The notes beneath the pieces were generated by a model. That model had not been told where the DNA came from. It was given only the letters and a program-made list of their open reading frames with translations, and did not search any database. Of a stretch of DNA of 64,000 nt, positions 44,318 to 56,139 are shown piece after piece. Positions within the stretch are counted from its first letter, which is position 1. Each line of letters begins with the position of its first letter. Source of the DNA: Hypomyces perniciosus (Eukaryota; Ascomycota; Sordariomycetes; Hypocreales; Hypocreaceae); the NCBI GenBank assembly GCA_008477525.1, contig SPDT01000004.1, forward strand, positions 124,001 through 188,000. Reading direction: 5' to 3'. A program made the position numbers and the translations under genes.

Positions 44318-44833
44318 GGTGAGTTGCCTGCAGGGTGACGTAACGGCTGCCGGCTTGTGTTGGCCTCGATCGTTTCATGGCATTTGTAGTAATTAAGAAC
44401 AGCTATTTTAGTGAGCAACTCAAGACTGACTAATCGGGAATAGGCGGAGTTCATTCACGATTCGGTCTTCTCCCTTTGCCCTTGGTTATTTCGTCGTCTT
44501 CTTCGCCATCGCAGTACTGTGCCAGACTCGACCTGGGGAGAGGGGCGACAATAAGAGGCGGTTAAATGTCGGGCTTGCTGGGACTCGAGGCTTGTGTACA
44601 AGTCGCCGAGCAAAATTCCATCCCCGCAGCAATTCGAACTTGCAATAGACGGCAAGATATGCAAACTTGATTAGTTTCCAGACATAGGGATCTCATTCAG
44701 CCGCCGTCGCCATCGCCCAATACTTTGTTCTTTGGAGTATCTCGATTTTGTATATGTGCTTCTCAGGAGGTGTCAAGCTGATATTCTCACCCGCAAACTA
44801 CCCAATGAATTATTGACACGCCTCATCGTCGCT
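44318..44833. other. Intergenic, upstream of the HET gene
   Basis: No separate gene is supportable. A minus ORF at 44455-44664 is Arg-rich without a family match. Confidence 0.35.
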
Positions 44834-46600
44834 ATGGTCTCTCCATCCATGGAGCAAACTCATAAAGCGTATCAGTTACCATCAGATATGTCGGCCACAC
44901 CTGACGAAACTGACGATTCTCATTGCTCTCTTCTCGACATTAGGGCGAAGCATCCAAAAGACAGCATTACAACGCAGCTAGTAAATATTCAGTCAAGTCG
45001 GGTGGCACAGAAAAAGTCTGTGGAGTTCGTTAAGAACTTAGAATGCTTATACTTTTCGAATTTAAGCAAACAACATCGTGGGAAGGATAAGTCTCGGTAT
45101 GTAGGGCTGCCTGTCTTACGTCGGCAAGAAATCAACGCCTATACGGAGTCTCAATATGTCGCCTTGTCATACACATGGGATCCATCCCCATGGGAAACAG
45201 ATCTTCGCGCTGGGGATTACATGGTCCAATGCAGAAAATCAACTCAATTAAAGCCGTCCAAAGTAAGAAACAGCGTTTTCGCCCGCATCAAGAGATATAT
45301 GCATCATGTTTCTGCTCGGTATCTCTGGATTGACCAACACTGTATCGAGCAAGGGAAGGCAACCAAAGAAGAAGTGAGGGCGAAGGAAATAGGCATGCAT
45401 GCAATGGACCGAGTTTACAGCTTGAGCAAGTATCCCGTGGCTCTACTTGCTCGACCCATCACATCACAGCTCGAGCTGCGACTTCTTGTCCAAATCCTTA
45501 CTGGGGAGCTCGTGACGTGCCACCATGGGGGATATTGGCTCTCATTAAGAGCATCATCGGACCGAGCTCTAAAGGCCATTACACTCTTGAAAGAGATCAC
45601 GTCGGATTTATGGTTCACAAGAGGCTGGACCTTTCAGGAGAATTATCGGGCTGGCAGGAGAATGCATTTTCTGATACCCCATGCTCCGATTTTAAACAGT
45701 CAGAAGCCTCACGAGCTTCTCAAATCCCTTGATGGGGAGCTTTGTATCAATTCAGTGAAATTTCATGAGGAGACAACAAAACTCTGCCTCGCCTATCAGA
45801 GCCACCAACCACCCCCAGGCAGCTTGTGCGATGACGTCCTAGCAATAGCTGGACGATACGCGATTTTGCTTCAATCCCACGGAGTCGATGGTGGCAATGT
45901 AGCGCCAATATCAATGTCGCCGACAATCATTGCGGATATCACCTCCAGAGAACTGAGTGAGAAGTGGGACCGCTTGCCCATTGCTGCCAACTGTTGTCAG
46001 TATTCTGTTCGTTTGGACAGTAGGGAGCTGCGAGCAAAGGGATACAGTCTGAGTTTGTCGATACTTGCACTTTGTCTCCTGAACGGGGAGATTTTATCCA
46101 ATCACCCGTACAATGGCCTCGATATCTCGGCTGCACAGGATTCGACCGTTGCCGGCTTTCTCAACATGCAATTCTTCAACGGGCTACGATCGCCTTCCGC
46201 AAGCAAAGGTCTCACGTTCAACAAAGGTTGTCGATTTGTCGATGTGAAGCTGACAGTGGATGGTATCCAAACAAAAGGCCATCTGTGGCGGCTCAGTGGC
46301 TTGATCCCGACGAAGTCCTTTCCCCGTGATCTGAGTCGTCAACATGGGCCAGTTCCAACGAGTATTCAACGCGACGAAACTTGGCAGTTGAGACATCTCG
46401 TCAATGAGTTGTATCATCGAAATAACTGGTTCCTGGGCAGACGCCTTGAGAAACTCATAGATACCATGTGCACCGCTAGTCAACCCAAGAGTTTCTCGCA
46501 GAAGTGGCAGGCTTGTATGGCGACCCAGATCGCAAGGGCTATTGACCAAGGAAAGACTCTGTGCACTGCACGTTTGGCTAACGGCCAGCAAGCAGGTGGC
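44834..46600 (+). CDS. HET-domain protein, 3' end lost
   Basis: HET proteins trigger programmed cell death after non-self fusion. From ATG 44834 the frame encodes MVSPSMEQTHKAYQL..., then the HET core: QYVALSYTWDP, ARYLWIDQHCIEQ, EIGMHAMDRVYSLSKYPVA and WFTRGWTFQENYRAG. A long helical C-terminal half follows. Coding resemblance ends near LANGQQAGG at about 46600. The open frame then runs on to 46687, but only through a tRNA-like sequence (giving RFESCQPP, typical of read-through of such elements). The native terminus thus appears replaced. The frame is also open upstream to 44732 (LPNELLTRLIVA), so an upstream exon may exist. No internal stop is seen. Confidence 0.8.
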
Positions 46601-46836
46601 GGGGCTGTGTGGCGCAGTGGTCAAGCTCACAGGTGGCTTAGAGAGAAAAGTCGCAGGTTCGAATCCTGCCAGCCTCCCTACAAATAGACCAATAAAGCAA
46701 GCCTCGGCTTGTGACAACACTAAGCTAAAGAGACCCCTCTCTAAGTCCCTTGGCAGTTATTGCATAGCTATTAGCTAGCGCAATAAGAAAACACAAAACT
46801 AGGTTTTTCCCCTTCTTGAGGGGTTTTTTCCCTTAT
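46601..46836 (+). mobile_element. tRNA-derived SINE-like element
   Basis: A consensus Pol III A box (TGGCGCAGTGG, 46610-46620) and a perfect B box (GGTTCGAATCC, 46656-46666) lie 35 nt apart. GGGGCTG at 46601-46607 can pair with CAGCCTC after the T arm, and the T arm GCAGG/CCTGC is perfect. The middle does not fold into a proper anticodon arm, so it is not a working tRNA. An unrelated tail follows, ending in a CCCCTTCTTGAGGGG hairpin with T5/T6 runs near 46803-46832, suitable as a Pol III stop. This is the layout of a SINE. The exact ends and the target duplication were not found. Confidence 0.5.
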
Positions 46837-46886
46837 ATTAGCTTGCTGATATAAAAATTATGTATCTTTCCTTTGTAAATTGAAAC

Positions 46887-47541
46887 TCAGCGAACAGCGA
46901 CGTTAGTCGCCGGCTCCTGACGTCCTATTGCCCATAAGGGATTTGTGTAACTAAGTTGCTTAGTGGACGTAAATAATAAAACAAACAAACAAACAGTGTA
47001 CAATGGTATGGAGCATACCTTCAGTGCCACGACCGCCTGGATGACTAAAGAGAGAATGGGACCCCTCAGTAGCCTCATACTAAGCATCAGTGCGAAAATG
47101 TTGGTGCTATCGAGAGATCCCTCTGCTGTGTGAGATATTGGACCCTTTTTATACTCCACTGTCTCCTCCTGTAGCATTAATTTCTCACGATAGCATCTCG
47201 ACACTGCAGCAAATTCCGGACGCTATCTACCCTCGACATCTGCTACCCCGCTCGTGTCAGGCTGGTATCTCTTCCTTCAGCTGTTCCAGCTCTGAGCTGC
47301 TCCACCCGATTATTATCTCGTTTGTTAGGTAGGGGAATACATATAGAGACACGCACTGTACTACAATTACCCAGTAGGTGTCGACTGAAGCCTTTCTTGA
47401 TATGAGCCTTCGTATAGAGTAGGAGAAATTGGGCGGTTGGTCCTGTGGTCTTGATGACACTGGTTGGCTCCAACTATATAGCACCATAGATAGATGTTTT
47501 CCATGACCAAGGTAACGCCAACTAACATTCTGGTTCTTCAT
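46887..47541 (-). pseudogene. Possible membrane-protein relic
   Basis: Minus frames at 47257-47541 (VIVVQCVSLYVFPYL, then SSELEQLKEEIPA) and 46887-47204 (LSLVIQAVVALKVCSIPLYT, then CLFVLLF) contain hydrophobic stretches compatible with transmembrane helices. They are in different frames, and a stop-containing stretch separates them. An intron or frame damage could link them. I do not recognise a family. Confidence 0.22.
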
Positions 47542-48932
47542 TTATTCTCAAGGCGCATGAAGCGTCGAAAAGGTAATCACGATTGGTGTATGTATCACGA
47601 ATGGCTTCTTTACTTGGAGTTGTGCAGTGACGAGGCGAGATTATACCCATATCTTCGACATGGACAAGATTCGTCCTGCGTGGTGCACATCAGTTGACAC
47701 TATAATCATTTCTCTATCAAACTTAAAATATCACAGCGAACGCACAAAACAGACGTCGCGACCTGGTCGCATCATGTTTCGAGGTTGGGTAGAACGGCTG
47801 GCTGGGGTTGCCGTAACGGTTATCGGTGCAGTCTTGACTGACAGGAACCAACGACACCCCACCGGATGATGCTGGAAATTGAGCGGTTTGTTGGTTCCTA
47901 TTCCTGTGGCGTGACCGAGCGCATCCGTCAGCAGCATTTCGTTGCCGGAATTCCGTGTCGAAATTTTTCGTATCGTGAAAAAGCAAAGTGAATGCATCCG
48001 CAGCTGCCTAGTCAAAACACCATGCCGTCAGTCTATTTGTTGAGGACAAATCGATACGGGATGACAACAGCGTCTACTTTCGCTACTTTGAAGAGGAGAA
48101 ACACTATGTAAAACAACGACCGGTTGTGCAGCTGTTATAAAAACACACACAACACAGCGCATTGGCTTTTGCTTATTATGACTAATCGCCCAACTAGGGC
48201 TAAGGTGGGTATGATGTCTGGAAAATGATTCACTTCTGTATTGCTCGTATCTTGTGTTGGTCATCGCGTGTCTAGAGCAAGGAAAGTTAGGCGGCTTACA
48301 TTCCTCTGCACAGCGTCGGGCGTACAAAGAAAAACTGACCTACAGGGATTATGGCCAACAACGTAAAACAAAAGTGTGACCACAGACCCTGACCTATCAC
48401 CGATTACTCCGTACTCCGTCCTCGAAATTCATTTCCCGAACCGCTCAGACAGGGATCCAGTCACAACAAGGCCCAGCCCAACCGGACCGTTTCCTGAACA
48501 GTGTTATGGTGGTTCAAATGTTCCCTTTCGATTCTGCGTTGGCCCATAATCCGCAGGTACCTTACAGTCGTGTTTCTCAAATCTTCACAGGTTTAGCTGC
48601 TGGCTAATTCACACTGCAGGAGCAGATTATTTAAATATGGCCTTGTGCATTCGTGCTTAGTATATGAAGATATTCGGTTTACTATATTGCTCCCAATCTA
48701 AAATACGTCAAAGTACTCCGTACTCCGTACAATTTGGTGATTGATAACACATTCGGCGGGCCGTCATATTGCTGTTGGTTGTGCTTAGGAAGAGGCTCTG
48801 ACGATTTCTTAGCTCAACCATACCGTCGGGTTTTGGTTCAAGGTATAAAAGAGCAAAAGAAGGAATGTTCTTCGGTCTTCAACCATCATTTCCCTATCTC
48901 CTTTTTTTTATTAATCAAGTCTCTGAGACTTT
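47542..48932. other. Intergenic, no supported gene
   Basis: There are only short overlapping ORFs. Tandem TACTCCGTA motifs occur at 48405-48413 and 48714-48729. Confidence 0.35.
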
Positions 48933-48953
48933 TTGTATAACCAGTATGCTCCA

Positions 48954-49680
48954 ACACTCACAAGCGACAAAGCGGTTTCCAGGGCGGCTACCCCAGATAC
49001 CATCACCTCCAGTGGTTCCAGGCGGCAGACGCCGGAGCGCCGCTATGGTTCCACGCCAGTCAATGTCAGGCGTTGCCTACACTCAAACTATGGCGCGCTT
49101 GGCGCCAAGCCAGTTTGTTCATGTGGAGAGCTCAATGTCTGTGCGACCACCTGTTCTATCTGGCCTGGTTTTACTAACAAAAATTAAGGCCGGTGAATAA
49201 CAGTCATGTGAACAATGGCCAAGACGATGCGTCAGTCTTCACTGAGAAGACAAACATTCACCATTGACTAATCGATTCCATATGTAGTATTTCGGAATCA
49301 CATGACGTTATCCTTGAGATGTGAGTGTAACAGTCCAGTGACATGCACCCATGAACTAACGTTTTTGGCGTCGAAGGTTCAGTTATATTCAGCACATGTA
49401 TGTATCTAGGACCTATCTGCATAGATCCATAGAGCTAACAAAATTGGGGTGAAGAGCCGGCCAGACTCAAGAGATGTATGTGTTCATCCTGGGGTTATGA
49501 ATTCTGCTGACTTAGAGAGACAGGATCACGGATCTCACACGTGAAGTTAATGGACTCAGGCTTGTCGTTAACGATATCCAGCGTGAGCTTTTAGAGGTAC
49601 AGATGGTATTGAGATTTACAGATGTGGCCGACCCGGCTGTCGTCAATCCTACAGCTGTCTATCATCAACCTATTATATAG
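48954..49680 (+). CDS. Possible multi-exon small protein
   Basis: A first exon from ATG 48954 reads QIPSPPVVPGGRRRSAAM, then SMSGVAYTQTMARLAPSQF. A donor GTGAAT at about 49191 and an acceptor TATGTAG near 49287 could lead to a 33-nt exon ending at a strong GTGAGT donor (about 49321). The last exon near 49520 reads RITDLTREVNGLRLVVNDIQ, then ELLEVQMVLRF, and stops at 49680. The C-terminal part has the heptad pattern of a coiled coil. All pieces are in compatible phase, but the model is assembled by eye and no family is recognised. Confidence 0.32.
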
Positions 49681-52041
49681 AGGCATCCACTGTATGTATT
49701 TCTAGAGAAGGGAGGATGATGCTAGAATATTTTTACACTGTCTGGTTCTAGCCCGCCGTCATTGACGTGTCGCATCTCCCCATTCTTTTTTGGATATAGG
49801 CCTAGTCACTCTACATTCGTAAAGTAAAATTCATTCACCTCTCTCCGATAAATGAAGGTTATACTACTTTAATGCATTCTGTCGCCTCGTGCTCCGTACG
49901 CACCACGTGATCCTGGCTCTCCTCCTGAAGCATTTTGCCCGTAGGTCCACACACACAACACACAACACACATACATATCTACAAATGTGTCTGTTACCAC
50001 TACTAATCTATTACATAAACGCCCCACTGTCCACTTTTCGCTCTTTCTTATCTGAGGGGAACCATACGACCGTTGTCTTTATCATTTCTATTTTCTCTCA
50101 GTACATTAGCGGCGTCATAGGTGCGGCGGATGTATCCCTGGCTTGGCTGTTGGCGTGGTTGTCCAACTGTGAACGCTGCAGTTTTCTTGCTTGTGAATAC
50201 CGCAACGGTACTGTCCTGTTTTGAGATGATTGATCCCTGCTGTCTGTGGCAGTTGCTGATTTTAGCTGCGGACTAAAGATGTTCCGATTACATGGAAAAT
50301 TCCGCGCAGAGTGGCATGACGCGAATGCGTTTCAGTACTCTCCCGTTTTGAGGACGTCCTATTATGGCAGATCGGTCACAGATCATCAAGAACAATCCTA
50401 TTGGACATGGCCTTGATGGCCTTTGCGCTTCTTTCAAGTCGATTTGTAGAGGCGCAAGCATCTCCTGCAGTCTAAATGCTCTGGACCAGCTTGACCAAGA
50501 GGGTACATTCTATCCCTCCAATGAGGTGACAACAAAACGAATGGGAACGCCAGCACCGAGCTCGTTAAGCTGGGATATGGTGTCGTGAAAGTCCGCATCG
50601 GGAAGAGAGTGACTCATGACAGAGGCAGGAGCATTTTGGCCAGGACTTGTTCAGCCTGGAGGAGGACTGAACGATCTAGTTTGGCTCGTCCACCAGCCCG
50701 GCTGTCACATGGCAAATATAAGCCACACTATCAGCTACAATTGCTGAGGTGTACACTTCACTTTTGCTGGCCTGGTACGGAGTACAACGGTTTGATACCT
50801 GCTGTTGAATCAAACAGAGCGAATCCGGGGACTGACTGAATTGAGTGTTTGATCTAGCGGTCATGTCGTATTTGGGTGTTTGCTAGCATTCGGCCTGCTT
50901 GATACACCTAACAGTTCGCCCGTATCTGGCCCGCTAAACTGAACTTGGAACGAACTCGTGCTATTAATCGTAAGCCTCGAACTATTCTAGGGTGACATAC
51001 AGCTCAACAATTAGGCCTTCCATCAAGCCCCGAATATTTCCCGGTCTCCGTGGTAACAGTGGGAATGTAAGGAGGCAAGAGGGATCCGTGCCCGATCTCT
51101 AGAACGCAAAAGATTTATTTGTCGATACGGCCACAGTATGAAGTCGATTCCCCGCTCCGATTTCGCTCTTATTGTATAAACGAGGTTAGTGTGCTTCAGC
51201 GATAAGAATCAACATCACGATGCCTAAAACTGAGCTAGACGAAGATATGGCTTCGTATGATAGAAGGAACTCAGACAGTAACCTTTACATCACTGGTCGA
51301 CCCAGGGAAATGGCTCCCCAGCCTTCTGTTCCACCGAAAACCCCAGACTTGCGGCGTGTACTCGATCCTCAGCCCCCACTAAAGACATTTAAGCTACTCC
51401 ATACATCGTGCCCTCAATAAGTGGGGGATCAGAGAAGCGGATTGGTCACGAGCCTTCCCCAGGAATATAGCTCAGGGTTCTCTAGATGATCTGATGGAAT
51501 TTGCCCAATTGTCCTTGGCGCGAAGCTAAGACTGCGCTAGTGCAGGCCCAAACACAGTTTGCAGAGCCTAGAGTGAACTGTCGTAGGTGACGCTTGGATA
51601 CCGCTATAAATAAACAGATAGTAGGGATCGCAGTAAAAATTATTTATAGTATGAACTAACCTTAGTCGCATATTTATATTGTCTATCTAATGATTATAGG
51701 CAATTATGGCTACGTCGAGGATAACAGCGGCTTTTCACTAAAGGAATAGACTGACGAGAAGACAATTGTAAGAGACTTAGGGTCGAGTAAAACCATAGTG
51801 GACCAGTCCATACCTTCTGCAGAGGCCGCTAGGCACTCTGTCAATCTGTTTGATAAGCTACTATCTGTGGTTCCTTCTTGTAAGCAATAAGATTGTCGAC
51901 GGAAACGAAGAGGTGACAATTTAGGGCAAGACGCAAAGCGACCTAGAACTGTATATACTGGTATATCTATAACACTTTAGACGCTAATTAGTTGCAAGAG
52001 CGATGTATTAAGTTAAGTGCGAGACGAGGAAAGACCTGATA
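49681..52041. other. Intergenic, no supported gene
   Basis: A CA-rich microsatellite (ACACACAACACACAACACAC) lies near 49945-49972. ORFs at 49889-50224, 50364-50588 and 51220-51420 have no recognised content. One TACTCCGTA copy (reverse) is at 50776-50784. Confidence 0.35.
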
Positions 52042-52314
52042 CTGTTAGAAACTACGGCCACGCAGTCAGTCTGATCATATCAAAATGAGGGCTTGATGTG
52101 TTCAATTCTCTGTCTTCAAGACCGTTTTCCTTCCTGCTTTTTATTATAGCTGAATGAAGCTGAAGAGGAATAAGAGCCTGTTGAATGAAAGCACGCGGTG
52201 ATATTGTTATAATAAAAAGCAGGAAGGAAAACGGTCTTGAAGACAGAGAATTGAACACATCAAGCCCTCATTTTGATATGATCAGACCGACTACATGGCC
52301 GTAGTTTCTAACAG
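52042..52314. mobile_element. Palindromic MITE
   Basis: The left arm 52042-52147 and right arm 52209-52314 are inverted copies of about 106 bp with only about three mismatches, separated by about 60 bp. Both ends begin CTGTTAGAAACTACGGCC. The unit has no coding capacity and could fold into one long hairpin. No matching target duplication is obvious outside the ends. The near-identity of the arms suggests recent origin. Diverged relatives are at 22905-23115. Confidence 0.88.
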
Positions 52315-52738
52315 CTGGTGTCTACATACCGATGGTAGAATGTAACAGTAATGGGCATCTCCTTGCCGTCATTCAGAGATTTGCTCCATTCCTGGAGTTG
52401 CTTCGCGACAAATAGCTAGTCAACGTCCAGCTTTTTAGTAGTCGCTTCTTTATACTGCGTGTTTTATGTACGGTCGCTCACGTTCAGGATAAGCTCCGTC
52501 ACGTCAGCTTCGCAAGGTTTCTTCCAGCTCTCCACAGTCAATTTCGGTCGCAAGACATGCTTCCAGAACATCTGTAGTGATATCACAACGCGTAACTCTG
52601 ACTCGCCCGCTCGCTCCCTGTTGTTTATAGACGCTGTCGCGGCTTGGCTACATACATAACTATTATGATCGGATACGCCTTGAATAAGATGGTCTTCCTA
52701 GCGACTTGAAACTTCTCAAAAAACAGGCCTACCAATCA
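52315..52738. other. Intergenic, no gene seen
   Basis: Nothing recognisable lies between the MITE and the 3' end of the MYND gene. Confidence 0.35.
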
Positions 52739-55700
52739 TTACTTAGCTTGAGCAGAGCAGCTGATCTTATGTCTTTTCCAGTCCGTACGCTGACACTTGC
52801 GTGAGCAGTATTTGACTTGACGACAACGACTGCAATTCATCAGCTGAACATCGTCTCCACCCCTCTTGCCACAGCAACAACATGCTTTCGGTGAGTCTTC
52901 GGACACCGATTTCGAATCATGGCCAGTGGATATACTGTCGATAAGAGGGCACCAGAACAATGGCGAGATCGCTGCGTTCACTGCGTGTCTGGAAATCTCA
53001 CTCCAGTTCGGGATGCCGATGGCGAAATCGGCGGCAAAAACTCCGTCTCCACATCCACATAACAAAGGTCGGCCGTTTTCAAGCGACAGTGGCACACATC
53101 CCGAAGAGGCATACTCACAGTGAGCCTTGTGTGTCCACGTCCGACACCGCTCGACATAGGCTGGCAGTACATGCCTCCAGAGGCGTAACTCCGCGTCGTC
53201 GACCTCAATGACGCAGATCCCTCCACTTGAAAGTGCGCCTAACAGCCCATGGATCTTGGGCAGCAGCGCATCGTGCAAGGGGAGCACTGCGGCGTCTAAG
53301 ACGACAGTGCGATTAGAAAGATCTAACCGCAGCGCGGACACAAATAAGAGGATACGTATACCTCCTCCGCCTGGATTATGGAGACCAAAAACTTGGGTCT
53401 GTGGCTCTTTATGACCGGTAAAACGCATAAAAAGAGAATTGAGCGAGTATTTCAGATTAAGGCGAGGGCGTTCCTGGTCTAGTCCAGGCAGCGAAGGGTT
53501 TGCACGAAGGATGCCCTCTCGCTTAGAGAGCATTAGCGAGATGTGCGGCATCAACCATTGCAGCTTGTCTCTTTTCGAGATGTCAAGGGCCGAAGTCTTT
53601 TGCATGTTGAGGTAGGGCATATTCCAAGCTATAGGTATCCCGTTGACAAGGAACACTGGGTAAGTGAAAGTGGGGAAGAGCATTCGCTCCTGGTCTCCAA
53701 CAGTTGGTACCACCACTTCAACAAACGAGGATTTCCGCGCTACTCGTGTTCTGCATTTAGATCCAATCACGGGTTGCGGAAAATTCAGTCGCAGAACCGT
53801 GGTTCTTATGGTGACTTTGATTTCAGTTGCTGAGAGTGGGATTGTTTGAACCTGGCAGCCACTTCTCAGATTTGAAAGTAAGTCGTCTGATATGATATCG
53901 AAACGGCCAGTGAAGAAACAGATTTTTGCCATAGCAGTTGCTTCGAAATGAGCTCTGATTGTCGTCTTGGTACCTGGGTTTAAGAGATGCGGGTCGGCAA
54001 TATCTTGGGCAAGAAAACCCGGGGAAGTCGGCATGCCGATTTGATTGGGTAGATCTTTGGTGATGTATACGCGGTCAACATCTTCAAGCCTTGTTTGAAG
54101 CACATTCAGTGCCAAACCCAGTCGACTCGCAAATCTAATGGTCTGCGGCGTGCCTTGAATCGCAAACGTAACAAGGGCGGTCCGTGGTTCGAGCAGTAGT
54201 GTCCAACTAGGAACCCTAGCGCACACAAACATGTCTGAAGTACCATGCAAACCTAATGGGTCTTCTTTAACGCTTACAGCGAACCCGTCACTGTACCTAG
54301 CGCCACTTGCCGAAACTTGGCCAAAGCCAACTTGAAGATCTGCGAATATGTTCTGCCATTGCTGGGAGGATGTTGGTGAGCTCTGCACAACGCAATGGAT
54401 TGGTGGTGTGAGAACCTCCAATGGATCACCTTCGGTGAAGATGTTTAGCTTCGAACGTGGCACTCTTATCGTGAGGCAGACAACTGGTGGTACGTCTTTC
54501 CAATCACGTAAATCTCTGTGCGGGATAGTGGTTGTAGTCGGATTAGGAGTTATTTGCAGCATACTGACCGAGTGCACATCTAGAATATGCATGTATACGC
54601 ACAACTCTTGGAAGTAGTTTCGCCCCATTAAGAGATCGATCTCTTTGCCAACGCGATCCAAGAGAAGGCCCATAGTCTTTTCCCAGTCCACACTTACTCG
54701 TGTCTTGACGAGTTTCAATACCGATGCAAAGCTTGACCTGCAATACGATGGTAATAAGAGTTTTCGGCGCATCCTTCCGTCTAGATCTGAGGAAATGTAC
54801 TCGACGTCCTCACCAGGAAACATCCGGACATAAACCCGGTAAAGAACATTAGCTAGATTAACCTCGTCGAATTGTAGCAAATGCATTCGTCTTGAATTTC
54901 CAACATCCATTTCGTTCGGTCGTCTCCACGTGAGTCTCATGAAGAATTGGCCCTGATCGGAATCCGCACCACCTGCGGCCATATTGATGAATCCTTCGTC
55001 ACCGGAGGATATTGGAGATGTATTTTTCCAATAATCAACTGGAAATAGACCGAGTAGAGCAGAAACGGTCGAGATATGCCCGCAAAGCAAGTGATTCACA
55101 AGCTCATCCTTGGAACTGCCTTGCACCAGCATCTCTGTATACAGGCTAGAGGCCGCCTCGCCATCTAGAAGGGGTGAAGTGGCAACGAGCAAATTGATCG
55201 CTCGACATGGTCAATGAGATTGGAAGTATCAATGACATTAAAAGAACGAGAAGCCGAACCTTGCCTGCCGAAAGCGTCCTCCTCAAGGACAATAGGATCC
55301 GTTTGGTAGGAGCTGCGAGGCCAAGGATTGGAAGATATGCCGACAGCCCGGCGGCATTGCAAGCTATAGGAGAAGGCGAGCGCATCCCCCACAAACAACC
55401 GAAGTATGCAGCTACCTGGACGACGTTTTCGAAAGGAATCTGACCATGCGCGAAATTCAGCACGCGCGGTGGCTACAATCTCGGGTATGCTCTGCTGATG
55501 CTTTGAGTTGTCTGACAACGCGAAAGGTCTGGCGACCAGCGGCGCGTAAGCGACAGAAGTATGAAATCCAAGCAAAGGATCGGTTCCGTAGTGTAGAGTG
55601 GTGGCAGCATTCGGAGAAGCGAACATGGGGTTGACGTGCTTCGCTCGCGATATCTCCTCAGGGTCCAAGTCCGTGCTGCCATGTTTCCAGAAATGCTTAT

Positions 55701-56123
55701 GCAAAACGTTCAAGTCCTCCAGGGCGACAAACGTCATAGGGACCGCGGATCGAAGACCAGTTGTACTTGTTGAAGTTTCCGCGTAGTGTTGGCCTTTTTG
55801 CCTTTTGGCCCTCTCAACGGACGATTTGAAGGCAGCCTCGAAGCTGGTCAAATGATCCTCATGAGTGCCTGAAAGCCAGAAACTCCATATCTTGCCAATT
55901 ATGTGAAGCGTGCCCTTATCGCAAAAAGTTATGAGTCGTCCGTATTCACTCTTATGCCATACTGACACCGACGCGGCGAGATCTAGCAGCTTTTGTGCCT
56001 GCGCTCGTAGCAGAGTGAGGGAAGTTCGACTGAGATACAGATGATAATATATCCTCCAGATTTCGTCATGATTCTTCCCCTCTGCGTCGTCGACGATGAG
56101 AGATAGTATGAGGACATTACGAG
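52739..56123 (-). pseudogene. DUF4470-MYND protein, 5'-truncated and frameshifted
   Basis: Exon 56123-55165 encodes the DUF4470-type region: ARNVLILSLIVDDA, then IWRIYYHLYL, LITFCDKGTLHIIGKIWSFW and SFNVIDTSNLIDHV. There the frame runs to a TAG. One base earlier or later the homology continues at once (INLLVATSPLLDGEAAS, from about 55200) through an 800-residue body and ends with a MYND zinc finger (CCCCGKRGGDDVQLMNC, CRQVKYCSRKCQ, then HKISC) at the stop 52739. A missing G in GTCG(G)AGCG explains the break. MYND fingers bind proline-rich peptides. The N-terminal start of the family is missing and is replaced by the upstream exon described next. Confidence 0.78.
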
Positions 56124-56139
56124 CTACTTATTAGTCAAA

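Noticed and set aside
46601..46674. A functional tRNA gene
   Set aside because: Although the A and B boxes and the acceptor and T arms are good, no seven-base anticodon loop with U33 can be formed and the spacing is about four bases too long.
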